Source: UMGS902 sp045538895
GTDB lineage: Bacteria > Bacillota > Clostridia > Oscillospirales > CAG-272
Assembly (NCBI GenBank): GCA_045538895.1
Contig: JAZQEH010000015.1
Span: 1-17,502 of the forward strand
Length of the DNA: 17,502 bases
Reading direction: 5' to 3'
How positions within the stretch are numbered: position 1 is the stretch's first letter; each line of letters begins with the position of its first letter. The notes under the pieces are model-generated. The model did no database searches, was not told the DNA's origin, and saw only the letters and a list, made by a program, of their open reading frames with translations. The position numbers and the translations under genes are program-made. This document shows positions 7,241 to 13,461 of this stretch, piece after piece.

Positions 7241-8138
7241 CATCGTAGTTGTCGGCGGTGGCCCTGCGGGGCTTACCGCCGCACTGTACGCACTCCGTGC
7301 AGGTAAACGTGTACTTATTATAGAGAAAAACGGCTTCGGCGGTCAGATGACGTTTTCACCGAAGATTGAAAACTATCCCGGTTATTCATCAGTAAGCGGC
7401 AGCGAGCTTGCCGATAAAATGGTTGATCAGGTGCTATCGCAGGGTGCAGATGTGGCGGTTGAAGAGGTAAAGTATATAAACCTCAACCAAACCGGTACAA
7501 AAACCGTGTTTACAGACGTGACTCACTATGAGTGCGGTGCGGTGATCCTTGCAACAGGTGCAAAGCACCGTTTGCTTGGTGTGCCGGGTGAAACAAAGTT
7601 TGTCGGTGACGGAATTTCGTTCTGTGCCGTTTGTGACGGCGCTTTTTATGAGGGCAAAAACGTTATCGTTGTCGGCGGCGGTAATTCCGCTTTGCAGGAG
7701 GCACTTTTGCTTGCCGAAACTTCAAAGAGTGTTACCGTTGTGCAGAATCTTGACAGTTTTACAGGCGAAAAGCGTCTTGTTGAACTGCTTATGGCAAAGA
7801 AAAACGTTTCCGTTCGCTTTGGCTGTACAGTTAAGGAATTTGTTGGCGAAGATACTCTTTGCGGTATGGTGATAAACAATTCTGACGGCGAGGAGGAAAC
7901 TCTCATTGCCGACGGTGTGTTTGTTGCTATAGGTCTTGCTCCCGAAAATGAAGCGTTCAGCGAGCTTGTTACACTTGAACGTGGTTACATCGCTGCTGAA
8001 AGCGATATGAGTACAAGAACCGAGGGTATTTTCACCGCAGGTGACTGCCGTGTAAAGACCGTCCGCCAGATAGCAACTGCAGTAAGCGACGGTGCAGTAG
8101 CCGCACTCTCTGCATGCGAATATCTTGATAGAAAATAA
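7233..8138 (+). CDS. trxB: Thioredoxin-disulfide reductase-like flavoprotein
   Basis: This encodes 301 residues of the FAD/NAD(P)H pyridine-nucleotide-disulfide oxidoreductase family. The chosen ATG at 7233 overlaps the nrdD stop by 8 bp and is preceded by AGAGG within nrdD; the in-frame ATG at 7185 would place extra residues before the dinucleotide fold. FAD binding is shown by GGGPAG (8-13) and the C-terminal FTAGDCR; the redox-active pair is Cys131-A-V-Cys134 followed by DG, as in low-molecular-weight TrxB; a second Rossmann motif GGGNSA begins at 148. It probably re-reduces a redoxin, and coupling to nrdD points to the glutaredoxin domain fused to NrdD as its partner (inference). Its last 61 bp and terminator are duplicated at 9645. 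Confidence 0.9.
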   Translation: MYDIVVVGGGPAGLTAALYALRAGKRVLIIEKNGFGGQMTFSPKIENYPGYSSVSGSELADKMVDQVLSQGADVAVEEVKYINLNQTGTKTVFTDVTHYECGAVILATGAKHRLLGVPGETKFVGDGISFCAVCDGAFYEGKNVIVVGGGNSALQEALLLAETSKSVTVVQNLDSFTGEKRLVELLMAKKNVSVRFGCTVKEFVGEDTLCGMVINNSDGEEETLIADGVFVAIGLAPENEAFSELVTLERGYIAAESDMSTRTEGIFTAGDCRVKTVRQIATAVSDGAVAALSACEYLDRK

Positions 8139-8191
8139 ATCAAAAGGAGAAAGCGAAATCGCTTTCTCCTTTTTGCGTTGTGATAAATTAA
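8078..8191 (+). repeat. Direct repeat, copy 1: trxB 3' end plus terminator
   Basis: These 114 bp match 9645-9758 with three differences (8102, 8157, 8158) at a constant offset of 1567. The repeat covers the last codons of trxB, its stop, its terminator and the beginning of repeat element B. The two copies flank the lipoprotein gene. Confidence 0.95.
8142..8174 (+). terminator. Terminator of the nrdD-trxB unit
   Basis: A perfect 15-bp palindromic stem (8142-8156 with 8159-8173) built on AAAGGAGAAAGCG, followed by T residues, begins 3 bp after the trxB stop. Confidence 0.9.
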
Positions 8192-8342
8192 AGTTTTTCT
8201 CACTTGAAAATGCAAGCATTTTCAAGTGGTTGCAAAACCGTTCACTCGCGTCGTGCTCGACCGCACGCGGTTTTTAAGGAGTTTTTCGGTCGGCGCATGT
8301 CCGCCCGAAAAACAGGATTTTAATACCATAAACAATAATTTA
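8184..8342 (+). repeat. Structured intergenic repeat, copy B (complete)
   Basis: This is the only copy complete inside the window with both ends. It starts TAAATTAAAGTTT and ends CATAAACAATAATTTA, forming imperfect terminal inverted repeats. Inside are hairpin 1 (8201-8213 with 8216-8228, AA loop), hairpin 2 (AAAACCG 8234-8240 with 8268-8274; inner CGTGC 8252-8256 with GCACG 8263-8267; loop TCGACC; conserved ACTCGCGT on the 5' side), a TAAGGA linker and hairpin 3 (8281-8289 with 8305-8313, a T/C mismatch, then CGG/CCG). It follows trxB in the same orientation. It fills the gap between trxB and the lipoprotein gene. Confidence 0.8.
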
Positions 8343-8385
8343 AAATTGCAAATACTTTTTGTATCAACGTAGATTTGCATTTGTA

Positions 8386-8414
8386 TAGACTTTTCTATGT
8401 GATTATGGTATACT
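8386..8414 (+). promoter_or_regulatory. Promoter of the lipoprotein gene
   Basis: TAGACT (8386-8391), 17 bp, then TATACT (8409-8414) with TG one base upstream (extended -10). It lies about 24 bp before the start codon, just after repeat B. Confidence 0.65.
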
Positions 8415-8437
8415 GATAATGTAAAGGAGGTATGTTT

Positions 8438-9652
8438 ATGAAAAAGACGTTTATCCTTATGCTTGTATTGCTTTTTTTGCTTTGTGCATGTGAAACCGAT
8501 GTTGCTGAAACAACCTCTGTTACAACTGAAATAGTAACATATCAAACAGAGGTTGTAACTACCGAAGAAACCGTATTACCCGAAAACGAGCTTGGCGTAA
8601 TATTTAATGAGGTAAGCAATCCTGCAAATTTTGATATAAACGTTCTCACACTTCCGCTTAAAGGGGAGAAGTCACGGGTTTCTGAATTTGATTATGACGA
8701 ACGCTATGTAATATACGTTACGGGCGAAATACTAAAAAACGGTGTTGACGGCTATGCAGACTGTGCATACGAGGTCTACGTTTTGGATAAAAAGCTTGGT
8801 GAATACGTATTTGCAGAGGAACTGAACACGGATTCCTTTTTAAGACGTATTTCATATACCGACGATGGGTGCATTATTCACAATATCACGGTTGAAAACG
8901 ATGTCGCCGTGGTATCTAACGCATATGAGATTACTGAAAATGACGGTGTGTTTTCGGTTTCCCCCACAACTGCCGAGGCATATCCGTCTGTACGGAAAAA
9001 AGTTATTTCACCAAACGGCAGGTATACTGCACTTGAAAATGAGCTTGACGGCTGGAATAACGGCGGCATTGAGGTGAAATATCCTGACGGAAGTGAAAAG
9101 CGAATATTGACGAATATAACGCTCGGCAATTCTCCCGAGTGTAAGGCGAAAACTATAGGTGAGCATATAGGTTACGGCATTGTTGGATTTGTTGACGATA
9201 CTCACCTTGCATATTCTATAACCGGCTATGAGTGGCTTATAGGCTACGGCATATATGACCTTGAAAGCGGAAAAGCTACCGAATACCGTAATGAGCGTGA
9301 CCGTGCTTTTGCCGCATATAGTGGATATGTTTATGCTGTAGAAAACAAATATCACGAATATGAGCCGTATCCCGATGCGGTTTCGCTATACAAAATGAGT
9401 CTTGATGGCACAAAAACCACGATTTCCGAATATCCGTACAGCGGTCTGAAATATCCGGATATTTGGTGTACGGCAGATAGCGAGCCGATAGATTCTCTCG
9501 GCAGAACTACGGTACAAAAGGTCAGACTTTTTTCGCTTGAGCCGGAAGAAACTCTTGCAGAGTTTGAGTATATATCGGTCAGCGGAAAGTCAGCGTATTT
9601 CCATGTCTACGAAGATACTGTAACCGTAGTACTTCCGCAGATTGTGCAGTAA
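8438..9652 (+). CDS. Secreted lipoprotein of unknown function
   Basis: This encodes 404 residues and I do not recognise a named family. The start at 8438 is chosen because AAAGGAGG ends 7 bp upstream; the ATG at 8432 is only one base from that site. A lipoprotein signal peptide ends at the lipobox L-C-A-Cys18, followed by a Thr/Val/Glu-rich linker (residues ~19-50). The rest is rich in beta strands, Tyr and Gly (for example ISPNGRYTALENE and YGIYDLESGKATEY), suggesting a beta-propeller-like fold of the TolB/DPP-IV N-domain sort; this is weak inference. The 3' end is odd: its stop codon TAA lies inside the duplicated trxB segment (repeat begins at 9645), so the original C-terminus may have been replaced by two or three residues from the junction. 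Confidence 0.8.
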   Translation: MKKTFILMLVLLFLLCACETDVAETTSVTTEIVTYQTEVVTTEETVLPENELGVIFNEVSNPANFDINVLTLPLKGEKSRVSEFDYDERYVIYVTGEILKNGVDGYADCAYEVYVLDKKLGEYVFAEELNTDSFLRRISYTDDGCIIHNITVENDVAVVSNAYEITENDGVFSVSPTTAEAYPSVRKKVISPNGRYTALENELDGWNNGGIEVKYPDGSEKRILTNITLGNSPECKAKTIGEHIGYGIVGFVDDTHLAYSITGYEWLIGYGIYDLESGKATEYRNERDRAFAAYSGYVYAVENKYHEYEPYPDAVSLYKMSLDGTKTTISEYPYSGLKYPDIWCTADSEPIDSLGRTTVQKVRLFSLEPEETLAEFEYISVSGKSAYFHVYEDTVTVVLPQIVQ

Positions 9653-9758
9653 GCGACGGTGCAGTAGCTGCACTCTCTGCATGCGAATATCTTGATAGAA
9701 AATAAATCAAAAGGAGAAAGCGATTTCGCTTTCTCCTTTTTGCGTTGTGATAAATTAA
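9645..9758 (+). pseudogene. Direct repeat, copy 2: remnant of trxB 3' end plus terminator
   Basis: Copy of 8078-8191. Bases up to 9705 would encode the last residues of TrxB (AVSDGAVAALSACEYLDRK) with one synonymous change, but no rest of the gene precedes them; upstream is the lipoprotein gene in another frame. The terminator hairpin (9709-9741) is intact and now serves the lipoprotein gene. Its loop reads GCGATTTCGC, the exact reverse complement of GCGAAATCGC in copy 1, so the palindrome has flipped. Confidence 0.93.
9709..9741 (+). terminator. Terminator downstream of the lipoprotein gene
   Basis: A perfect 15-bp stem with a T tract, duplicated from the trxB terminator; it ends the lipoprotein transcript about 57 bp after the stop codon. 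Confidence 0.85.
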
Positions 9759-9905
9759 GGTTTAGGGGAGTAAAATGGAACGCACAAACCTGTAGGGGCG
9801 AATATTATTCGCCCGCATGCACAACATCTGCTGACAGCTGACGGGCGAATAATATTCGCCCCTACGGATTTGATTTGTAATTTTACCCACATAAACTTTA
9901 ATTTA
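9751..9905 (+). repeat. GTAGGGG palindromic MITE-like element D
   Basis: The element begins TAAATTAAGGTTTAG and ends CATAAACTTTAATTTA. Its core has 24-bp perfectly inverted arms, GTAGGGGCGAATATTA... at 9792-9815 and the reverse at 9842-9865, around a 26-nt spacer; each arm is also nearly self-complementary (GGGCGAATA/TATTCGCCC). The outer 40 bp on each side are imperfect inverted repeats. GTAGGGGCGA-type intergenic repeats are seen widely in Clostridia. The right end reaches into the tepA gene and supplies its last two codons and stop. Confidence 0.85.
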
Positions 9906-10554
9906 CCGTATCAATCATTTCCTTTAACGCCGCTATTGCTTCCTTGAGTCCGCCTACTTCGTCTATAAGTCCGCATTCAACCGCTTCGTGACCGTCAATA
10001 ATCGTTCCAACGTCGTTTGCAAGCTCGCTTGTATTGTTCATCATGTTTCTGAAATTCTGCTCGTCAACCTTTGAATGGGCACAGATAAAATTCACTATTC
10101 TGTCCTGCATTTTGTCAAAATAGTAAAACGTTTGCGGCACGCCGATGATAGTCCCCGTGGTACGCACGGGATGAAGTGTCATTGTGGCACTCGGCACAAT
10201 GAAGCTCCGTTTTCCGCATACGGCAAGCGGCACGCCTATAGAATGGCCTCCCCCAAGTACCAGCGTAACCGTAGGTTTTTTCATAGATGCAATAAGTTCG
10301 GCAAGCGCAAGACCTGCTTCAACGTCACCGCCGAGCGTGTTGAGAATCAGCAAAAGCCCCTTGATATCGTCGTTCTCCTCAACCGCACAGATAAGCGGAA
10401 TAATATGCTCGTATTTTGTAGCTTTCTGAGTTTGGTCAAGCACAAAATGCCCTTCAATTTGTCCTATTATAGAGATACAGTGTATACCGCCGGCGGTCAC
10501 TCCACCGTCTTTTTCGGTGTCGTTTTCGTCCTGATTTTTCTTTTCTTCTGCCAT
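9898..10554 (-). CDS. tepA: ClpP-like serine peptidase of the TepA (translocation-enhancing) type
   Basis: This encodes 218 residues of peptidase family S14, the ClpP/crotonase fold. The start at 10554 is preceded by GAAAGGCAG. A charged, low-complexity N-terminus (residues 1-20) comes before the ClpP-like core. The catalytic Ser105 lies in GGGHSIGVPLA and His128 in TLHPVR, both as in Bacillus subtilis TepA (YmfB); the third catalytic residue is probably an acid near 181-187. There is no signal peptide, so it is a cytoplasmic or membrane-peripheral protease; in Bacillus it has been linked to clearing signal peptides and to translocation. The neighbours give no functional clue. The final codons overlap the end of repeat D. 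Confidence 0.85.
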   Translation of the reverse strand: MAEEKKNQDENDTEKDGGVTAGGIHCISIIGQIEGHFVLDQTQKATKYEHIIPLICAVEENDDIKGLLLILNTLGGDVEAGLALAELIASMKKPTVTLVLGGGHSIGVPLAVCGKRSFIVPSATMTLHPVRTTGTIIGVPQTFYYFDKMQDRIVNFICAHSKVDEQNFRNMMNNTSELANDVGTIIDGHEAVECGLIDEVGGLKEAIAALKEMIDTVN

Positions 10555-10624
10555 TTTTCTGCCTTTCTCGTTAAAATAAATAAAATATAATAAAAGTTTG
10601 CACCAAAATATTCTTATTTAAACA

Positions 10625-10653
10625 TTTACAAATCAAAAAGTTTGTGATACAAT
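10625..10653 (+). promoter_or_regulatory. Promoter of the pduL operon
   Basis: TTTACA (10625-10630), 17 bp, TACAAT (10648-10653), with TG one base before the -10. It lies about 50 bp before the pduL start and implies a short leader. Confidence 0.75.
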
Positions 10654-10703
10654 TAACATTGATAATTTATGCAAAAATTTATTTATATACAAGGAGAACA
10701 GTA

Positions 10704-11279
10704 ATGGCAGAGAAATTTTTGGTTGAAACTTCCGCAAGACACGTGCACCTTTCTGCACAGGACATCGAAACTCTCTTTGGCAAGGGTTACACCCTCACCC
10801 ACAAGAAGGATTTGAGCCAGCCCGGTCAGTATGCATGTGAGGAAAGAGTTACTCTCGTTGGCCCCAAAAAGCCTATCGCAAACGTAATTATCCTCGGTCC
10901 TGCAAGAAACGCAACACAGGTTGAACTTTCGTTCACCGATGCACGTACCCTCGGTGTTACCGCACCCGTAAGAGAGAGCGGCGACGTTGCAGGCTCGGCA
11001 GCATGCAAGCTCGTTGGCCCCGCAGGCGAGGTTGAGCTTACCGAAGGCGTTATCGTTGCAAAGCGTCACATCCACATGACACCTGCAGATGCTGAAAAGT
11101 TCGGTGTTAGCGACAAGGAAATCGTTAGTGTTAAGCTCGATTCCTGCGGCAGAAGCACTGTTTTCGGCGATGTTGTAGTTCGTGTTAATCCGAGCTTTGC
11201 TCTTGCAATGCACATCGACACCGATGAAGCAAATGCTGCAGCAGCATTCGGCGAATTTTACGGCGAAATCGTTAAATAA
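10704..11279 (+). CDS. pduL: Phosphate propanoyltransferase / phosphotransacetylase, PduL type
   Basis: This 191-residue enzyme interconverts acyl-CoA (acetyl- or propionyl-) plus phosphate with acyl phosphate plus CoA, supplying acetate kinase for ATP formation. The start at 10704 follows AAGGAGAACAGTA; the upstream in-frame ATG at 10644 precedes the promoter -10 and is rejected. The family's metal-binding histidines are visible in ARHVHLS (His13, His15) and AKRHIHMT (His122, His124), with the C-terminal HIDTDEAN motif (170-177). There is no microcompartment-targeting N-terminal extension and no shell-protein gene nearby, so it is probably a housekeeping fermentative phosphotransacetylase. 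It is first in an operon with the next two genes (27-bp gap) and has the biased codon use of highly expressed genes. Confidence 0.93.
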   Translation: MAEKFLVETSARHVHLSAQDIETLFGKGYTLTHKKDLSQPGQYACEERVTLVGPKKPIANVIILGPARNATQVELSFTDARTLGVTAPVRESGDVAGSAACKLVGPAGEVELTEGVIVAKRHIHMTPADAEKFGVSDKEIVSVKLDSCGRSTVFGDVVVRVNPSFALAMHIDTDEANAAAAFGEFYGEIVK

Positions 11280-11306
11280 TTAAAAAATACATAAGGAGAA
11301 AAACAA

Positions 11307-12023
11307 ATGAGCAAAGAATTTTCCTGTGAATACGCAATGAGCCAGGAAGTTGCACACATGGGTTGTGTAACCAAGGGCTGCGATCACGGTCCTGCTCCCA
11401 TTCCGGAAGAAGGCAAATGGGTTCAGTCCAAACAGATTACCGACATTTCCGGCTATACCCACGGTATCGGCTGGTGTGCACCTCAGCAGGGTGGCTGTAA
11501 GCTTTCCCTCAACGTTAAGAACGGTATCATCGAGGAAGCACTCGTTGAAACCATCGGTTGCTCGGGTATGACTCACTCCGCAGCTATGGCTGCTGAAATC
11601 CTCCCCGGCAAGACTCTTCTCGAAGCTCTCAACACCGACCTCGTTTGCGATGCTATCAACACCGCAATGCGTGAGCTCTTCCTCCAGATCGTTTACGGTA
11701 GAACACAGTCTGCTTTCTCTGAAGGCGGTCTTGTAATCGGCGCAGGTATGGAAGACCTCGGTAAGGGTGCTCGTTCCATGGTTGGTACCATGTACGGCAC
11801 TAAGGCAAAGGGTGTTCGCTACCTCGAAATGACCGAGGGCTACTGCACCAGAATGGCACTCGATGCAAACAATGAAGTTATCGGTTATGAGTTCGTATCG
11901 CTTGGTAAGATGACCGACCTTATTAAGAAGGGCGTTGAACCTAACGAAGCATACAAGCAGTCCATGGGTACATACGGCCGCTTCGCTGATGCGGTTAAGT
12001 ATATCGACCCCAGACACGAATAA
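11307..12023 (+). CDS. NifU-like iron-sulfur cluster scaffold protein
   Basis: This encodes 238 residues, with the ATG at 11307 preceded by AAGGAGAAAAACAA. The central part (residues ~50-115) resembles the NifU/IscU N-terminal scaffold fold: Cys57 and Cys64 in GWCAPQQGGC, Cys85 in TIGCSGMTHSAA, and Cys114, with the typical E(I)LPGKTLLEAL stretch. Additional N-terminal cysteines (7, 20, 25) are not part of classical NifU. It is paired with the GGGtGRT gene 18 bp downstream, an arrangement I know from other Clostridia. The pair may load or handle an iron-sulfur cluster for an unidentified client; the exact role is not established. A long reverse-frame ORF across this gene is a codon-bias shadow. 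Confidence 0.8.
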   Translation: MSKEFSCEYAMSQEVAHMGCVTKGCDHGPAPIPEEGKWVQSKQITDISGYTHGIGWCAPQQGGCKLSLNVKNGIIEEALVETIGCSGMTHSAAMAAEILPGKTLLEALNTDLVCDAINTAMRELFLQIVYGRTQSAFSEGGLVIGAGMEDLGKGARSMVGTMYGTKAKGVRYLEMTEGYCTRMALDANNEVIGYEFVSLGKMTDLIKKGVEPNEAYKQSMGTYGRFADAVKYIDPRHE

Positions 12024-12041
12024 TTAAGGAGGGAAAACGTA

Positions 12042-13040
12042 ATGGCACATTTTGAAGGTTATGAAAGACGTGAGGCTAAGATCCTCGCTGTTCTCAAAGA
12101 ATACGGCATTTCCTCCATTGATGAATGTAAGGAAATCTGTGCTGCAAAGGGCATTGACCCTTATAAGATCGTTGAGGAAACTCAGCCTATCGCATTTGAA
12201 AATGCAAAGTGGGCTTACACTGTAGGCGCTGCTATCGCAATCAAGAAGGGTTGCACCAAGGCTGCTGACGCTGCTGCCGCTATCGGCATCGGTCTTCAGA
12301 GCTTCTGCATCCCCGGTTCCGTTGCTGAAAACCGTAAGGTTGGTCTTGGCCACGGTAACCTCGGCAAGATGCTTCTTTCCGAAGAGACAGAGTGCTTCTG
12401 CTTCCTTGCAGGTCACGAGTCCTTCGCTGCAGCAGAGGGCGCAATCAAAATCGCTCTTAACGCTAACAAGGTTCGTTCCAAGGATCTCCGTGTAATCCTT
12501 AACGGTCTTGGTAAGGATGCTGCATACATCATTTCCAGAATCAACGGCTTCACCTATGTTGAAACCAAGTTCGACCCCGCTACCGAGGAAGTTTCCGTTG
12601 TAAGAGAAGTTCCGTTCTCCGACGGTCCCCGTGCTAAGGTTAAGTGCTACGGTTCCGACAATGTTCCCGAAGGCGTTGCTATCATGAGAAAAGAAAACGT
12701 TGGCGTATCCATCACCGGTAACTCCACCAACCCCACCCGTTTCCAGCACCCCGTAGCAGGTACCTACAAGAAGTGGTGTAACGAAAACGGTGTTAACTAT
12801 TTCTCTGTTGCTTCCGGTGGCGGTACAGGCCGTACCCTCCATCCCGATAACATGGCAGCAGGCCCTGCTTCCTACGGTATGACCGATACTATGGGTCGTA
12901 TGCACTCTGATGCGCAGTTCGCAGGTTCTTCCTCCGTTCCCGCACACGTAGAAATGATGGGTCTCATCGGCGCAGGTAACAACCCCATGGTTGGTATGAC
13001 TGTTGCAGTTGCAGTTGCTATCGAAGAGGCTTGTAAATAA
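12042..13040 (+). CDS. GGGtGRT protein (uncharacterised family)
   Basis: This encodes 332 residues with the ATG at 12042 after AAGGAGGGAAAACGTA. The family-naming motif GGGTGRT is at 259-265, followed by LHPDN and a Gly/Met-rich C-terminus (YGMTDTMGRMHSD; GLIGAGNNPMVGMT). No signal peptide or transmembrane segment is seen. The family is named only by this motif; no biochemical function is known to me. Several cysteines (for example Cys89, Cys118, Cys120, Cys202) could relate to the iron-sulfur scaffold encoded just upstream. Codon use is strongly biased, as for abundant proteins. It is the last gene of the operon and is followed by structured repeat C and a terminator. Confidence 0.85.
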   Translation: MAHFEGYERREAKILAVLKEYGISSIDECKEICAAKGIDPYKIVEETQPIAFENAKWAYTVGAAIAIKKGCTKAADAAAAIGIGLQSFCIPGSVAENRKVGLGHGNLGKMLLSEETECFCFLAGHESFAAAEGAIKIALNANKVRSKDLRVILNGLGKDAAYIISRINGFTYVETKFDPATEEVSVVREVPFSDGPRAKVKCYGSDNVPEGVAIMRKENVGVSITGNSTNPTRFQHPVAGTYKKWCNENGVNYFSVASGGGTGRTLHPDNMAAGPASYGMTDTMGRMHSDAQFAGSSSVPAHVEMMGLIGAGNNPMVGMTVAVAVAIEEACK

Positions 13041-13041
13041 T

Positions 13042-13151
13042 CACATTAAAATCCAAGGATTTTAATGTGTAGAGGCTCGTACACTCGCGTGCGGCTCCAC
13101 CGCCGCCGAGCCTTTAAGGAGTTTTAAAGTCGGGAAACCCGCCTTTAAAAC
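13042..13151 (+). repeat. Structured intergenic repeat, copy C (diverged)
   Basis: This has the same order of parts as copy B but different bases in the stems. Hairpin 1 pairs 13042-13054 with 13057-13069 around an AA loop. Hairpin 2 pairs AGGCTCG (13073-13079) with CGAGCCT (13107-13113), inner GCGGC/GCCGC (13091-13095 with 13102-13106), loop TCCACC, and the conserved ACTCGCGT. A TTAAGGA linker follows. Hairpin 3 pairs 13121-13129 with 13143-13151, has the same T/C mismatch as copy B, then CGGG/CCCG. It starts 2 bp after the GGGtGRT stop, same orientation. The sharp terminal motif of A, B, D and E is only vaguely present. Confidence 0.75.
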
Positions 13152-13173
13152 AAAAATTACAATTTAAAAAGAG

Positions 13174-13225
13174 TTAGACACATCATTTTTGGTTTTCCAA
13201 CGATGATGTGTCTAATTTGTTTTTC
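13174..13225 (+). terminator. Terminator of the pduL-GGGtGRT operon
   Basis: A 13-bp perfect stem (TTAGACACATCAT, 13174-13186, with 13203-13215) is followed by TTTGTTTTT. Confidence 0.85.
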
Positions 13226-13285
13226 GGAGAAAAAGTGTATGAAAAAGCTCACCCTTTCGCGGACAAATAAACTGTTTGAAAGGGA

Positions 13286-13314
13286 TTTACAAATCCGAAA
13301 AAAGGTGATAGAAT
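13286..13314 (+). promoter_or_regulatory. Promoter of the LRR-protein transcript
   Basis: TTTACA (13286-13291), 17 bp, TAGAAT (13309-13314), with TG one base upstream of the -10. The expected transcript start near 13321 coincides with the first base of the long inverted repeat, giving a leader of about 215 nt. Confidence 0.7.
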
Positions 13315-13319
13315 AGACA

Positions 13320-13461
13320 TACCACACAAATTGAATATTTTGACAAATACCAAGCCATTGGGATAAGTGTACATTTTTTCAAATTTGGCAAAAATGTATG
13401 CTCTGTTTTTGTACGCTTTTCCCTTTTTGCGGATTTGTCGACAAATTCAATTTGTGTGGTA
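13320..13461 (+). repeat. 140-bp inverted-repeat element in the LRR gene leader
   Basis: ACCACACAAATTGAAT... (13321-13348) and its inverted partner ending GTGTGGT (13433-13460) match over 28 bp with about four mismatches. Between them is a smaller hairpin TACATTTTT/AAAAATGTA (13370-13378 with 13390-13398). TA flanks both ends if one counts the element from CCACAC, which suits an IS630/mariner-type MITE with TA target duplication; no transposase is encoded. Transcribed, it would form a long hairpin. Confidence 0.75.

Noticed and set aside
8222..8545. 107-codon minus-strand ORF across repeat B and the lipoprotein start
   Set aside because: It runs through the structured repeat and the promoter region and has no family features.
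9792..9865. Possible CRISPR-like repeat-spacer unit around element D
   Set aside because: There are only two arms and they are inverted, not direct; this is a palindromic element, and no array or cas gene is seen.
10075..10590. 171-codon plus-strand ORF opposite tepA
   Set aside because: tepA on the other strand shows the complete TepA motif set; this frame has no ribosome binding site.
10704..11279. pduL as part of a bacterial microcompartment operon
   Set aside because: No shell-protein genes and no N-terminal encapsulation peptide are present; a housekeeping phosphotransacetylase is more likely.
11280..12947. Two long minus-strand ORFs (245 and 307 codons) opposite the NifU-like and GGGtGRT genes
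   Set aside because: They mirror the strongly biased codon use of the plus-strand genes, lack ribosome binding sites and give low-complexity Cys/Thr/Val-rich proteins with no domain.
13042..13151. Copy C as a simple intrinsic terminator of the operon
   Set aside because: None of its hairpins is followed by a proper T tract, and a textbook terminator lies downstream at 13174-13225.
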